From: Clostridioides difficile ATCC 9689 = DSM 1296
GTDB taxonomy: Bacteria > Bacillota > Clostridia > Peptostreptococcales > Peptostreptococcaceae
DNA length: 64,000 bases
NCBI RefSeq assembly: GCF_001077535.1
Contig: NZ_CP011968.1
Location: 3,472,001 to 3,536,000 of the forward strand
Direction: 5' to 3'
The first letter of the stretch is position 1, and each line of letters starts with the position of its first letter. The notes below the pieces were generated by a model. It had not been told where the DNA came from, ran no database searches, and saw nothing but the letters and a program-made list of their open reading frames with translations. Positions 29,798 to 40,600 of this stretch are shown piece after piece. The translations under genes and the position numbers were made by a program.

Positions 29798-30204
29798 TAT
29801 AAGTGGTTATTTGATTGTTTTGTTGGTTTTTGTGAATGTAGGTATATAGCTATTTAGTTATGATATTAGACTGATTTTTTTGGTTATTTTTTATTGTTTA
29901 TTTTTGTGGTTGGGGTATTATTGGGATATAACTTTTAAAGTTTATAAATTGAGTCATTAATAAATATCTATTGTTTAGTCAATCTATAATATAATAAATC
30001 TTAAATAGTGTAACTATTCTAAGTAGCTGCTATTTTTATTCATACATATCTTTATATACATTTATGAGATTCAAGTATGTACATTCTTATTCTCTAATTT
30101 TTAAATATATTATCTTAAAATGATAACAGTTCTACATTTAATTAAATTTATATTTTATTGTACTTATGTAAATATAAACTAATCTATTCTCTAAATATAT
30201 ATTG

Positions 30205-30284
30205 TGATATAATTATATATAAATTAAAATAGGAGTATTATGTAAAGATCTTCGCTATACTCTTATAGAAAGGATACTTAATAT
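30205..30284 (+). promoter_or_regulatory. dnd operon promoter and structured leader
   Basis: An extended -10 (TG-A-TATAAT, 30205-30213) lies 72 bases before dndC; no good -35 is seen. The leader holds AGGAG, four bases, then ATG directly followed by TAA (30241-30246 region), a start-stop mini-frame. GAGTAT near 30234 and ATACTC near 30267 can pair around it. dndC has its own site, AGAAAGGATAC. Confidence 0.5.
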
Positions 30285-31751
30285 ATGGCTGTTAATTACC
30301 TAGATAACAACAATTTAGAAAATTTATATGATGAAATGCAGGCCGTATATCTTAATGATGATAGACCTTGGATAATCGGATATAGTTCTGGAAAAGATAG
30401 TTCTTGTGTAGTTGAACTTACATTTAGAATGCTTAAAAGACTACCCAAAGAAAAAAGACATAAAGAGATTTATGTAATCTCATCTGATACACTTATAGAA
30501 AATCCAATAATACTTGATTATCTAAAAAATAATATAGACAAGATAAATGAAAGTGCTACTGAACATGATTTACCTATAAGTGCACAGATTGTATACCCAG
30601 AACTTAATGATAGTTTTTGGGCCAATATAATTGGTAGAGGTTACCCTACTCCAAAGTCTATTAAATATCGTTGGTGTACTGAAAGGCTTAAGATAAAACC
30701 ATCAAATAAATTTATAAAAGAAAAACTTGAACAAAAAGATGTTATTGTACTGCTTGGCGTTCGTAAAGAAGAAAGTTCTGCTAGAAAATCGAGAATCGAA
30801 AAAAGAGAGATAGAGGGTTACCTTCTTACCCCACATGAAACCTTAAGAGGTAAAAATAAGTTAGCTTATGTGTATACCCCTATAGTCAATTTTAGTACAG
30901 CAGATGTTTGGGATGTACTCTATCATCAAAATGATAATTTCATAGATTTTGGTGGTGAATTTGGACCATCTCCATCTACCTCATGGGGAACTGATGCTAT
31001 GGAATTATTTCAGATGTATATGAAAGGTTCTGGTGACTCAGATGAATGCCCATTTATAGCAGATGAAGCTAGTGCTAAAAGTAGCTGTGGAAATAGTAGG
31101 TTTGGATGTTGGATTTGTACTGTTGTAAAAGAAGACAAATCATTAAACGGATTTATTGAATCTGGTCATGATGAATTAAAGCCACTTTTGGAATTCAGAA
31201 GTTGGCTAATTTCTGAGAGAGATAAACCTAAAAATCGTAAAAAACATAAAAGAAATGGCTCTGTTATTAAAAAAGATGGTAAAATCATGTTTGGACCATT
31301 TACATTTGAAGCAAGGCAAACTATTTTAAGAAAACTTTTAGAAACTCAACTTGAAATGCAAAAATTTTATCCTGATTTACAACTTATACAATTAGGAGAA
31401 CTTAAAGCTATAGATGAGATTTGGGATAACGAAGAAGACTTAACTGGTAATATATTATCAAAAATATATAAGGAAGTTGTAGGTAAAAACCTACCATGGT
31501 CTGAATATAAAAAACCAGTATTTGATGACCTTACTTTAAATATTATATCTGAAAAATGTAGTGAGTATGATATAAATATTGATTTATTTAATAAATTAAT
31601 CATAGATACAAATAAATATAAATATTTTAGTAATAATACTAAATTAAAAACTTCCATAGAAAGAATATTAAATCAACAGTGGCTTCATCAAGATATTATT
31701 GAAAAGATTGAAGAAGAAGGCAACAAGGAGTTAAAATATGAAAATAAATAA
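30285..31751 (+). CDS. dndC: DNA phosphorothioation protein DndC
   Basis: The 488-residue protein has the ATP pyrophosphatase PP-loop SGKDS at residues 35-39 in GYSSGKDSSC, followed by the PAPS-reductase-like core (YPTPKSIKYRWCTERLKIKP). Four conserved cysteines lie in DECPFIADEASAKSSCG and RFGCWICTVV (about residues 262-285) and should hold an Fe-S cluster. DndC adenylates the DNA backbone so sulfur can replace a non-bridging oxygen. Length and motifs match DndC rather than SspD or a sulfate-assimilation reductase. It overlaps dndD by 14 bases. No dndA or dndB is present; a chromosomal IscS may supply the sulfur. Confidence 0.93.
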   Translation: MAVNYLDNNNLENLYDEMQAVYLNDDRPWIIGYSSGKDSSCVVELTFRMLKRLPKEKRHKEIYVISSDTLIENPIILDYLKNNIDKINESATEHDLPISAQIVYPELNDSFWANIIGRGYPTPKSIKYRWCTERLKIKPSNKFIKEKLEQKDVIVLLGVRKEESSARKSRIEKREIEGYLLTPHETLRGKNKLAYVYTPIVNFSTADVWDVLYHQNDNFIDFGGEFGPSPSTSWGTDAMELFQMYMKGSGDSDECPFIADEASAKSSCGNSRFGCWICTVVKEDKSLNGFIESGHDELKPLLEFRSWLISERDKPKNRKKHKRNGSVIKKDGKIMFGPFTFEARQTILRKLLETQLEMQKFYPDLQLIQLGELKAIDEIWDNEEDLTGNILSKIYKEVVGKNLPWSEYKKPVFDDLTLNIISEKCSEYDINIDLFNKLIIDTNKYKYFSNNTKLKTSIERILNQQWLHQDIIEKIEEEGNKELKYENK

Positions 31752-33897
31752 ACTTGTATTAAAAAATTTCAGATCTTATGAAGAAGAAACAACATTCAAT
31801 CTAAATACTACTAGTGACAAAAATATTATATTGATAGGTGGTAAAAATGGTGCTGGTAAATCTACAATATTTGAGGCTATAAAGCTATGTATATATGGAC
31901 CTATGGCTTATAAATATCAAGGTTTCAACGCTTCATATATATCTCAAGTTAAATCTAACATAAACAATAATTCTCTAATAAATAGTAAGATTGATACTTT
32001 AGTATCAGTAGATATAGAAATCAGTGAAGGCACTGAAGAAAATATCTATACTTTAATTAGACAATGGACTTTCAAGGATGAAAAATTAAATGAGACATTT
32101 TTAGTTTATAAAAATTTTTCAACTACACCATTAAATGCTGACGAACTTAACTATTTTGAGAATTATATTACATCTATTATTTCTCCTAAAATCTTTGATT
32201 TTTTCTTTTTTGATGGAGAACATTTGTATGATTTTTTTGTAGGTAAAAATTCAAATATACATTTAAAAGAATCTTTATTATCTCTTTGTAATTTTGATAC
32301 ATTTGATATTTTAAAAAAAGTGTTGATTTCAACTAATAGATCTAATAAGAATGTTTCAGATGAAATTAATATTGTAAAAGATAGCTATTTAAATTTAGAG
32401 ATGGAAATCAATACTTTAAACTCTCAAGAAGAAATTTTTTCTTATGAATTACAAAAAATTTCAAATGAAATTGAGAAGTTACAACAAGAACAATTAGAAG
32501 TAAAAAAAGAATTCAGGAAAAAGGGTGGAATCCTAGCAGAAGAAAGAGAAACCCTTAATTCTAGAATTGCTGAATTAGAAGGAAAGAGATTTATAATTAA
32601 TCAAAATATAAAAGAGTTTTGTAATGATATACTTCCCTTTTTAATTGTAAAAAAACAGATATCAAATTTAGAAAAACAACTTAAAACAGAGAATGATATC
32701 CTACTATATTCTCGCCTTAAGGATAAATTAAATATTGAGTATATAAAAAATCTACTTTCAGATAAGATCATGCCTTCTGCCTTAGATGAAATAGCTTTAA
32801 CTGTTTCTGAAGCTTTAACAGAAGATATAAAGCCAGATAGTTATGAAGAAAACTTTAAATCTATCCATAACCTTTCTGATGATGAGAGTAGAAAATTATT
32901 ATCTCTGATAAACACTATTTTAAATTTTGATAATAATTCTATAATTAATTCTTTTGAAGAACATAGAAGTATATCAAATGAATTAGCTGATATAAGACAC
33001 AAGTTAAATACTAGCCTTAAAGATGAATCTTTAAATACATATATTAATGATATGTCCAATTTATCAAGCAAAATTGATTCTTTATTAGGATCAAAGAATT
33101 TACTAGTTACTTCTTTAGATAAATTAAAACTTGAAATAGCTGAAACTAAAAGTAGGAGGGATAAATCTAAGGCTAAATACATATATTTACTTCAACATAA
33201 TAATATTGTTGATATATCTACTAATCTTATACTTATGTTGGACGAAATAGTAACAACATTAACAGAAACTAAAATTAAACTAATTCAGGATAACTTTATG
33301 TATATATTTAAAAAGATAATTCAAAAAGACAATTTTATTAGCCACATAGATATTAATGTCAACTTTGATATTTCTTTATATATAAATAAAATATATAACT
33401 CTTTAGAGCTTGAAAATTTAGCAAAAAACATAGGAATTGAAGGAATGGAGAAAAAGTTGGGAAAATTATTTTTTGATGATTTATTTAATTTGTATAGCGT
33501 AGAAGATAAATATGAGCTATTTAATGTTATAAGAAATAATACTCAATCTACATTTTTAAATCTAAGAACTAAAGTTGACATAGATGAATTCTCTAGTGGC
33601 GAGAAACAAATATATGTTCTTTGTTTATATTGGGCTTTACTTAAATCCTCAGGTATAGAAATCCCCTTTATTATAGACACTCCTTATGCTAGAATAGATG
33701 ATACTCATAGAAATAGCATTACTAGTGAATATTTTTCTACAATAAGTCATCAAATTATAATACTATCTACTAATACTGAAATAGATGAGAAATTATATAA
33801 AATAATAAAACCTAAGTTAAGTAGAGAATACTTGCTTGAATATGATAGCAAAAACAAAAAAACTATACAAAATAAAGGATACTTTTTTGAGGTGTAA
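31738..33897 (+). CDS. dndD: DNA phosphorothioation ATPase DndD (SMC-like)
   Basis: The 719-residue protein has an N-terminal P-loop, GGKNGAGKST (34-43), within FRSYEEETTFNL…, the start typical of RecF/SMC ATPases. A long coiled-coil section follows (about 210-520). At the C-terminus are the ABC signature DEFSSGEKQIYVLCLYWAL and Walker B PFIIDTPYARIDDTHR. A FFFFDGEHLYDFF segment near residue 160 is also typical of DndD. It supplies ATPase activity to the DndCDE complex. It overlaps dndC and is 2 bases from dndE. Confidence 0.93.
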   Translation: MKINKLVLKNFRSYEEETTFNLNTTSDKNIILIGGKNGAGKSTIFEAIKLCIYGPMAYKYQGFNASYISQVKSNINNNSLINSKIDTLVSVDIEISEGTEENIYTLIRQWTFKDEKLNETFLVYKNFSTTPLNADELNYFENYITSIISPKIFDFFFFDGEHLYDFFVGKNSNIHLKESLLSLCNFDTFDILKKVLISTNRSNKNVSDEINIVKDSYLNLEMEINTLNSQEEIFSYELQKISNEIEKLQQEQLEVKKEFRKKGGILAEERETLNSRIAELEGKRFIINQNIKEFCNDILPFLIVKKQISNLEKQLKTENDILLYSRLKDKLNIEYIKNLLSDKIMPSALDEIALTVSEALTEDIKPDSYEENFKSIHNLSDDESRKLLSLINTILNFDNNSIINSFEEHRSISNELADIRHKLNTSLKDESLNTYINDMSNLSSKIDSLLGSKNLLVTSLDKLKLEIAETKSRRDKSKAKYIYLLQHNNIVDISTNLILMLDEIVTTLTETKIKLIQDNFMYIFKKIIQKDNFISHIDINVNFDISLYINKIYNSLELENLAKNIGIEGMEKKLGKLFFDDLFNLYSVEDKYELFNVIRNNTQSTFLNLRTKVDIDEFSSGEKQIYVLCLYWALLKSSGIEIPFIIDTPYARIDDTHRNSITSEYFSTISHQIIILSTNTEIDEKLYKIIKPKLSREYLLEYDSKNKKTIQNKGYFFEV

Positions 33898-33899
33898 TT

Positions 33900-34283
33900 A
33901 TGAGATTTAAACTTAAAACATCAACACAAACAAAAGAAATATTTGAAGAGTTAGGATCTAGAATGAATTTGAAACCATTTGCTCTTTGCAAACTGGCTAT
34001 TTCAATGTCGTTAAGTTATAGTGAATCAATTGAAAGTTATGAGAACATTGATAATAATGGTCTTGAGCTTAATAGACAAACCATAACCAATCAATATGAT
34101 ACTTTATTTAAAACTTTATTTGAACAGCATATAGGTAGACATTTAAGTGATAATGAATATTTTCCTAACCAAGTAAAGCTTCATATAGATAGGGGTGCAA
34201 TTATGCTTAAAAACAGATACAATTATTCCAGTAATTTAGAACATTTTATCACTCAAATAATACAAGAAGATAACAATCTATAA
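33900..34283 (+). CDS. dndE: DNA phosphorothioation protein DndE
   Basis: At 127 residues it matches the DndE family length. It begins RFKLKTSTQTKEIFEELGSR, as DndE proteins do, and ends in a helical segment GAIMLKNRYNYSSNLEHFI. DndE is a small, mostly helical DNA-binding protein required for phosphorothioation and known to bind nicked DNA. It follows dndD by two bases and closes the operon. Confidence 0.9.
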   Translation: MRFKLKTSTQTKEIFEELGSRMNLKPFALCKLAISMSLSYSESIESYENIDNNGLELNRQTITNQYDTLFKTLFEQHIGRHLSDNEYFPNQVKLHIDRGAIMLKNRYNYSSNLEHFITQIIQEDNNL

Positions 34284-34327
34284 TATGATTCAATATGTAA
34301 CTAAAAAACTAAAACTTTTAGATTTAA

Positions 34328-34368
34328 TCAATAGGATAGAAAATAAATAAAACCGTCTATCCTATTGA
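34328..34368. terminator. hairpin between convergent dndE and nuclease-like gene
   Basis: A perfect 13-bp stem (TCAATAGGATAGA) with a 15-base loop lies between the two convergent stop codons. T-runs are weak on both sides, so it may end both transcripts only in part. Confidence 0.6.
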
Positions 34369-34394
34369 TATAGTTCTTAAAGTTTATCTAATTA

Positions 34395-37300
34395 TTAATC
34401 AATTAAATCTTCTTTTGAATGTAGCAAGTGTATAGGTTTTATCCTATACTGATAACAACATATTTTATTATATGAGCAATATCTACAAGCATGTTCAGAT
34501 ACTTTATATCCTCCCTCAACTACAATATTATCTTTTTTAAAATACCATCCATCATTAATTCCAAGAATATAGTCATTTATATATTCATTTGCATTTAGTA
34601 AGTTTAGACGATTTCTAATATTAATTATTTTATTTTTATTTGTTACATATAAATTATGATTTGATATTTTACCTATCCAACAATGATATAGTTCTCTATC
34701 AACTTCATATATTTTACACTCCTCTGTAAAATATACTCTTTTATTATCAATTCTTTTATTTTTTAAATATTCTAAGTTATCTACTATAATTTTATTAATC
34801 TCAGATTTGATGAAATAATTACCATAAATAGGTTCTAGTGTCTCTGGTAAAGATTTTTCAAGACAATCTAGTCTTTCACCAGCAGTCCATTTTTTGAGTA
34901 AATTAAACTTTTGATCCAATAATAGTTTTTTATGGTATTGTAAAATTTTTTTCCACGCAATACTAATATAATATTTTATAATTTCTCCTAAATACATCTT
35001 CACTTGTAACTCATCTTTATAATGTTTTGCAGCATCATTAATAACATATCCATACATAAACTTATATGGGCAACAACTAAATGACTCTATAGCATCTTTA
35101 TGCCATTTTTTATCTATTTTAAAACGTTTTTTTGGCTCTTTATTAATTGGAGAAGTGCAACTTTCAATATTTCTGCAATTTGATTGATCAAAATCCTTTC
35201 CTATATTCATAAACATGTTTAAAATATAGTATGGTGTATGTTTATACTCTCCTTGATTTTCAATATAACTTAACTTAAGTGAAATAATTGGATTATTTAT
35301 CAAATAATATAATCCTTGAAACAATAGACAACGTTTATATTTTGCATAGTTTATACAAATTGTATGTATAAAGGAAGAAATATTTTTTGATATAATAAAA
35401 TCATCACTTAATGGCCATGGTAAATTATCTATATCACAATTAATCATATTTTCATTTGACAACATAGTTAAATGGTAGCATTTTTGTCTCAAAGTATTAT
35501 TTTTATAATTTGCTGCTTCTGAAAGAATATCGCCTTCTAATTGCTCAAAATCACGCACCAACCAATTAATATCAGTACCTTCTTTGCTATCTAAATAATA
35601 TGCCATAGTATCCTTTATTGTGTTTAAGTCAGTCTTATTAGTTTCATCATCAATATGAATAATTTGATTTTTAATTTCATCCATTAATCTTTTTTCTTCT
35701 TCTAATAGAGGTTTCCAAGCTTTTTCATCATTTAATATTTCTAGTAAATCCATAAAATGCTTTTTACTTGTTTGTGATTTATTACAAAATATCTTATTTG
35801 CAATTTCGTTAATGTTTTCAATTACTTGAATAAATCTATTATATTGGTCTATAGTTAAATTAAGATAACTAAGATTATCTAAATTCTTCATTTTATTTTC
35901 GTTTCTTTCTTTAAAATATATTAGTTTTTTTATTCGATCAATAAAATCTTTTACATTCATACCATTAGGCTCTTTATCAATACCAATATAAAAACGTAAA
36001 CTTTCAAATACCTCTAATGGATGAATATCATGCCATACATCTAAATTTAAACATTCAGCTAAATCTCTACTATTTAATATAAGTTTATGATTCTTCAAAT
36101 CCCACATATTATGAATTGCATAAATAAATTGTCCAATTGGATAACTAAGAAAAGGCTTAACTTTAAATTCATCTGGATAAAATACTTGAAATATTTTATT
36201 CATTTCTGTACCTTTAGAACCATAAAATTGCTCCTTCATCCTTCCGACTGAACGTATCCCTTTTTTATTCTTTGTTTCATCAAATATATTACACACTTTA
36301 TTGACAAATTGCATTGTAGAATCATATTTTATTAAAATCTTACTTCTATGACATAGTTCTTTTTGAAGTTCTTTTGATGTATCTATAAGTATCTTCTGAT
36401 ACTCTCTTTCATCTTCATCCTCATAGTTTTGAATAATAGCTTCACTTTTATTTAATATATATCTAATATCCTGACTACTATTATGATTAAAAAGTTCATC
36501 AATATCCTTAGAATTTAAATTTAAGTCTGGGCCAAATTCATTTCTGCTTATCTTAAAGAAATTACTTTGTTTATTGATTACACCATTTACAACTTCAGCA
36601 AATATACTACCAACTTCTCTGTGATTAGCAGAATCATGACTATCAATTTTTATATTATTCTTTGGAATTTGAAATATTTTAATTAGATGATCATATATAT
36701 CATTCCAAAATTCATAAATATGATTGAATTCTTTATTATAACAATTTAATACAATTACATTATGATCTCTTTCTAAATCTCTTAACAATCTTAAGTGAAT
36801 TGGATTTAAATGATAGACACCATGAATTACTATAGTCTTATATGACTTACATTCAGTAGTAGCTAGATTACGAACATACTCTAGTTCTTTTGATGAGTAT
36901 CCAATTTTATCAAGCAAATCATCTTTAGAATTAAATTTCCAATATTCTAAAGTCTTATCTGATATATTAAATAATCCATGCTGGTCAAACAGTTCATCAA
37001 ATATTTCAAAAATATGACCTTCATCATAATTATGATTTAAACTCTTTTCTTCTGTATTCTTAACAATATCACTAATTTCTTTTATCACACATTTATGAAT
37101 TACTTCACTTAACTTTGATTTAACCCATAATGTATCTATCCACTCAGGTTTCCAATAATTTTTGTTTCCATCAATGTATATTTGTTCTAAAAGTCTTTTC
37201 AGTATCTTTTCTTTAAAAACTTCTTGAATATCATTAATTGCTGAAAATTTATTAAATATGTTCTTATTGTAATAATCTTTTAAGAGCAAATCTTCAGTTT

Positions 37301-37631
37301 CAATCAAATATTTACAAGAATCTAGTATAGATTTTTTATTTTTTACAAAAGCTTGTCTTAAACCCTCTGTACTTGAATCATTAAGTTCATTAATTAATTT
37401 AGATATATCTTTATATCGCTCTATATCACTATGAGATTTAAGCCAATTTGGATAAAGTTCTTTTATCAATAAATCTATAGTAGAAATGCATGGAAAAGTA
37501 TTTCTACCATAAAATTTTCTCATTCCTATTGCTAGTACTTCAGAGGAACAAAAATGAGGTGCTCCTTCTATTTCATTCCAGAAGATTGCATCTTTCAATT
37601 GTACAGAATTTTTATATGTATAGATTTTCAT
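34395..37631 (-). CDS. AddB/RexB-like protein with Fe-S nuclease-type C-terminus
   Basis: I place the start at the ATG at 37631, seven bases after AAGGTGGAGG (1078 residues); a GTG five codons upstream is the alternative. The N-terminal two thirds resemble the inactive-helicase arm of AddB/RexB (TIVIHGVYHLNPIHLRLLRD) and lack a Walker A. The C-terminus has the paired cysteine pattern of AddB-type Fe-S nucleases: SCCPYKF (about residue 853) and CRYCSYNKICC (about 1050). Between them I find no clear PD-(D/E)XK triad: GKISNHNLYV…KIINIRN replaces the expected GxID…DYK. It may be structural or a divergent nuclease. It lies 16 bases after the NERD-UvrD gene, so the two products probably form a complex. 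Confidence 0.75.
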   Translation of the reverse strand: MKIYTYKNSVQLKDAIFWNEIEGAPHFCSSEVLAIGMRKFYGRNTFPCISTIDLLIKELYPNWLKSHSDIERYKDISKLINELNDSSTEGLRQAFVKNKKSILDSCKYLIETEDLLLKDYYNKNIFNKFSAINDIQEVFKEKILKRLLEQIYIDGNKNYWKPEWIDTLWVKSKLSEVIHKCVIKEISDIVKNTEEKSLNHNYDEGHIFEIFDELFDQHGLFNISDKTLEYWKFNSKDDLLDKIGYSSKELEYVRNLATTECKSYKTIVIHGVYHLNPIHLRLLRDLERDHNVIVLNCYNKEFNHIYEFWNDIYDHLIKIFQIPKNNIKIDSHDSANHREVGSIFAEVVNGVINKQSNFFKISRNEFGPDLNLNSKDIDELFNHNSSQDIRYILNKSEAIIQNYEDEDEREYQKILIDTSKELQKELCHRSKILIKYDSTMQFVNKVCNIFDETKNKKGIRSVGRMKEQFYGSKGTEMNKIFQVFYPDEFKVKPFLSYPIGQFIYAIHNMWDLKNHKLILNSRDLAECLNLDVWHDIHPLEVFESLRFYIGIDKEPNGMNVKDFIDRIKKLIYFKERNENKMKNLDNLSYLNLTIDQYNRFIQVIENINEIANKIFCNKSQTSKKHFMDLLEILNDEKAWKPLLEEEKRLMDEIKNQIIHIDDETNKTDLNTIKDTMAYYLDSKEGTDINWLVRDFEQLEGDILSEAANYKNNTLRQKCYHLTMLSNENMINCDIDNLPWPLSDDFIISKNISSFIHTICINYAKYKRCLLFQGLYYLINNPIISLKLSYIENQGEYKHTPYYILNMFMNIGKDFDQSNCRNIESCTSPINKEPKKRFKIDKKWHKDAIESFSCCPYKFMYGYVINDAAKHYKDELQVKMYLGEIIKYYISIAWKKILQYHKKLLLDQKFNLLKKWTAGERLDCLEKSLPETLEPIYGNYFIKSEINKIIVDNLEYLKNKRIDNKRVYFTEECKIYEVDRELYHCWIGKISNHNLYVTNKNKIINIRNRLNLLNANEYINDYILGINDGWYFKKDNIVVEGGYKVSEHACRYCSYNKICCYQYRIKPIHLLHSKEDLID

Positions 37632-37647
37632 ATTATTTTCCTCCACC

Positions 37648-40600
37648 TTACATTAGATAATGTGCCCAACAATTTTTTTTAGAAGTATTATTTTTTTCAA
37701 ATCTTTCTTCATCCACCATAAAGTAAAAAAATTTTTTTGAACGTGTTAATGCAACATATAAAATTCTTAATTCTTCTGATTGTATAGTTTCATTTTTCTT
37801 ATTATTTTCACAATCAAAATTGGTTGATTCATAAATTAGACACTTTCCATCAGCTTCTTTTAATTGCATATAGATCTCATTTGTATCTTCTCTATAAATA
37901 AATTGTGTTGATCCTCTTGACTCTGTTATATCATTCATTGTAAATGGCATGATTACTGTATGATACTGAAGACCTTTAGATTTATGTACTGTTGTACATA
38001 ATACACTTATTTTTTCTCCAAAAAAATTATTTTTAGGCAAATCAATATCAATATCTTGCATTGCAAAAATACCAATAGTTAAAATTTGATGTATCTTATT
38101 AAGTGTTAAATAGTCTGTTTTATTATCATCTATTAATTTTTGAAATAACTGAAATAAATTTTGACGATACTCATTTCTAGCTTCAATGAGCTTATTCTGG
38201 TTACATATATCATTAAAATCAACAGTTTTATATCTTTCTGGTACATAGTGTTCCCATGGTTTAATTTCATTAACAATCATTCGAAGGATCTTTAAACTTG
38301 GGCTATTCTTTAAATTTGGATGTTTTTTCCCATAATTATATAATACATCATAATATTTTCGTAAAGATACATGATTATTTCCAGACCTAATTATTTCAAA
38401 GGTTTCAACATCCATTTTTTCATAAGCTTGATATAGCTTTATTTTCGATTCTTTAATTCTGAAATCACTATAAGGAGTTTCTAAAATACTATATCGTTTA
38501 GCACCATCTTCTGTATCCATCAAAAACTCAACTAATTTATAAAAATCAATAACAGCATCAGTATTATAAAATAATCCACCATTATCAAATTTAATTTCAT
38601 ATTCTTTATTCTCTCCAAACAAAGCACGTATTTGATCAACCTCATAATTATTTCTTGTTAAAATAGCAATTTGTCCATCTTCATTATTTTTTTTCATTCT
38701 TTTAACACAATTATCTACGAGTTCTATTAAGTTATTTTCACTATATTTAAATTGTTCATAACACCCTGAATAAATTCTTCCAATTCCTTTTTGAGCTACT
38801 AATTTATCTTTATTTTGATAAGGGAAAAAATCATTTGGCATTTTAGAAAACACTTCATTTATTTTTTTTACTAAGGGTTCCTCTGTTCTATAATTTTTTC
38901 TTAGAAAACATGATATCCAATTTCTTTGTTGAAAGTTAGTATCTACACATGTAAGTTCTAAAAATGAAGTTCTTTCTGCTCCTCTGAATCCATAAATACA
39001 CTGTTTTTCATCTCCAACAACAAAAAGTGCAATATTGAAATAGTCCGCAAAAAATCTTATTAATTGTATCTGTTTATTATCTGTATCTTGAAATTCATCT
39101 ATAAACAAGTATTTTTCATAATTTTCTTTAGTATTATTAACACAACTAGTTTTTATCAATTTATTTTTGACCTTCTCTAATTGAATAACTAATTCATTCA
39201 TCGAAATAAAGTTTTGACTACAATTAAAACTATCATATTCACTATTTGTAGAAATAAGTACAGACTCTATAAAATTTTTCATACGAATAGTTCCCTTCCC
39301 TACATCAGGTCCCACAATAGAAGCATGTTTTATTTTATCAAATTGAATCTTTCGATTAATAAGAAACGAACGCAAAGCAAGAATATGATTAGCAATTTCA
39401 TAAATATTTATATTATGGAAATCATCTATAATTTCCTTAGTTATCTCATCATTAATATATTTTCTTAAAATATTCTCTAATTCAAACTTTCCGCTTTTTA
39501 ATGAGAAACTATTAGAAAGACCTAATAAATGAGCAAATTTAGATAAAATATATTTTGTAAATGAATCTATTGTTTTAATTTTCATTCTACCTAATTGTTC
39601 TAATAAATCCATATATACTTTATTATGTGTTAACTCAAAGTACTGCATAAAATGTTTCATTAATCGTTCCTTCATCTCATCTGTTGAATTATTAGTAAAT
39701 GTTATCATAGAGATTAGATCACTAATAGATTCCTTAGAGTTTCTATAAATAATCTCCATATGTGCAACAAATGAAACTCGATCAACCATAGTATATGTCT
39801 TTCCTGTACCAGCACTTGCAGTTACAACAATGTTTTGACGAAGAGGTGAATGTTCAACTATATACTGATCAAAATTAAATGAAGTAAAATTATCTGCAAT
39901 ACATAATATATTCCACAAAGCTTGATCTAACAGATCTTTTGGTGTAAATTCTTGTACAATAAAATTGTCAGGTTTTATTTTGACAATCTCTTCTATTCTC
40001 TCTCCATTAATAATTTCAATATTATCATGATTACTAAATAGATTGTCAATGCTTGTATCATCATTAGATAAATCTATAAAATACATATTGAATAAAAATA
40101 ACAGTTCATTTTCCTTATACTTATTTAAAAATCTTTTTTCATATTCTAACAATATTTTTTCTTTCTCATCTCTTGTAAAATTAACTAATATTAGAAACTG
40201 CTTTATTCCTTCTTTACGTTCATTACAACAAATCTCCAAAAGTGGTTCTATTTCACAACCTGTCTTAACTATACGTAATTTAGAATAAGGAATAATTTTA
40301 GATAGTTTATGTGATTCCGTTAATTCTTCTTGTAAAACAGAAGAAAATTTTATCAATTCCATTTCTTCATCATTAACTTCATTCGATTTGCAAAGTTGAT
40401 CTACTTCTTCATTAGTATTGTCTATTATAAAATCAATACCCAATTCTTCTTCTCGCTTAAGTTGCTCTTTACATAGATCTACATATTTTTTACGTTCACC
40501 TAAAAGAATATACCTTCTCGCAATATTATAATAACTATCATCGAAATCTACTTCACTGCTTATAGAATTAAAAATTATATTAAGTGCATTTATAAAACGA

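Noticed and set aside
30285-31751. Sulfate-assimilation PAPS reductase
   Set aside because: The Fe-S cysteine arrangement, length and following dndD and dndE identify DndC.
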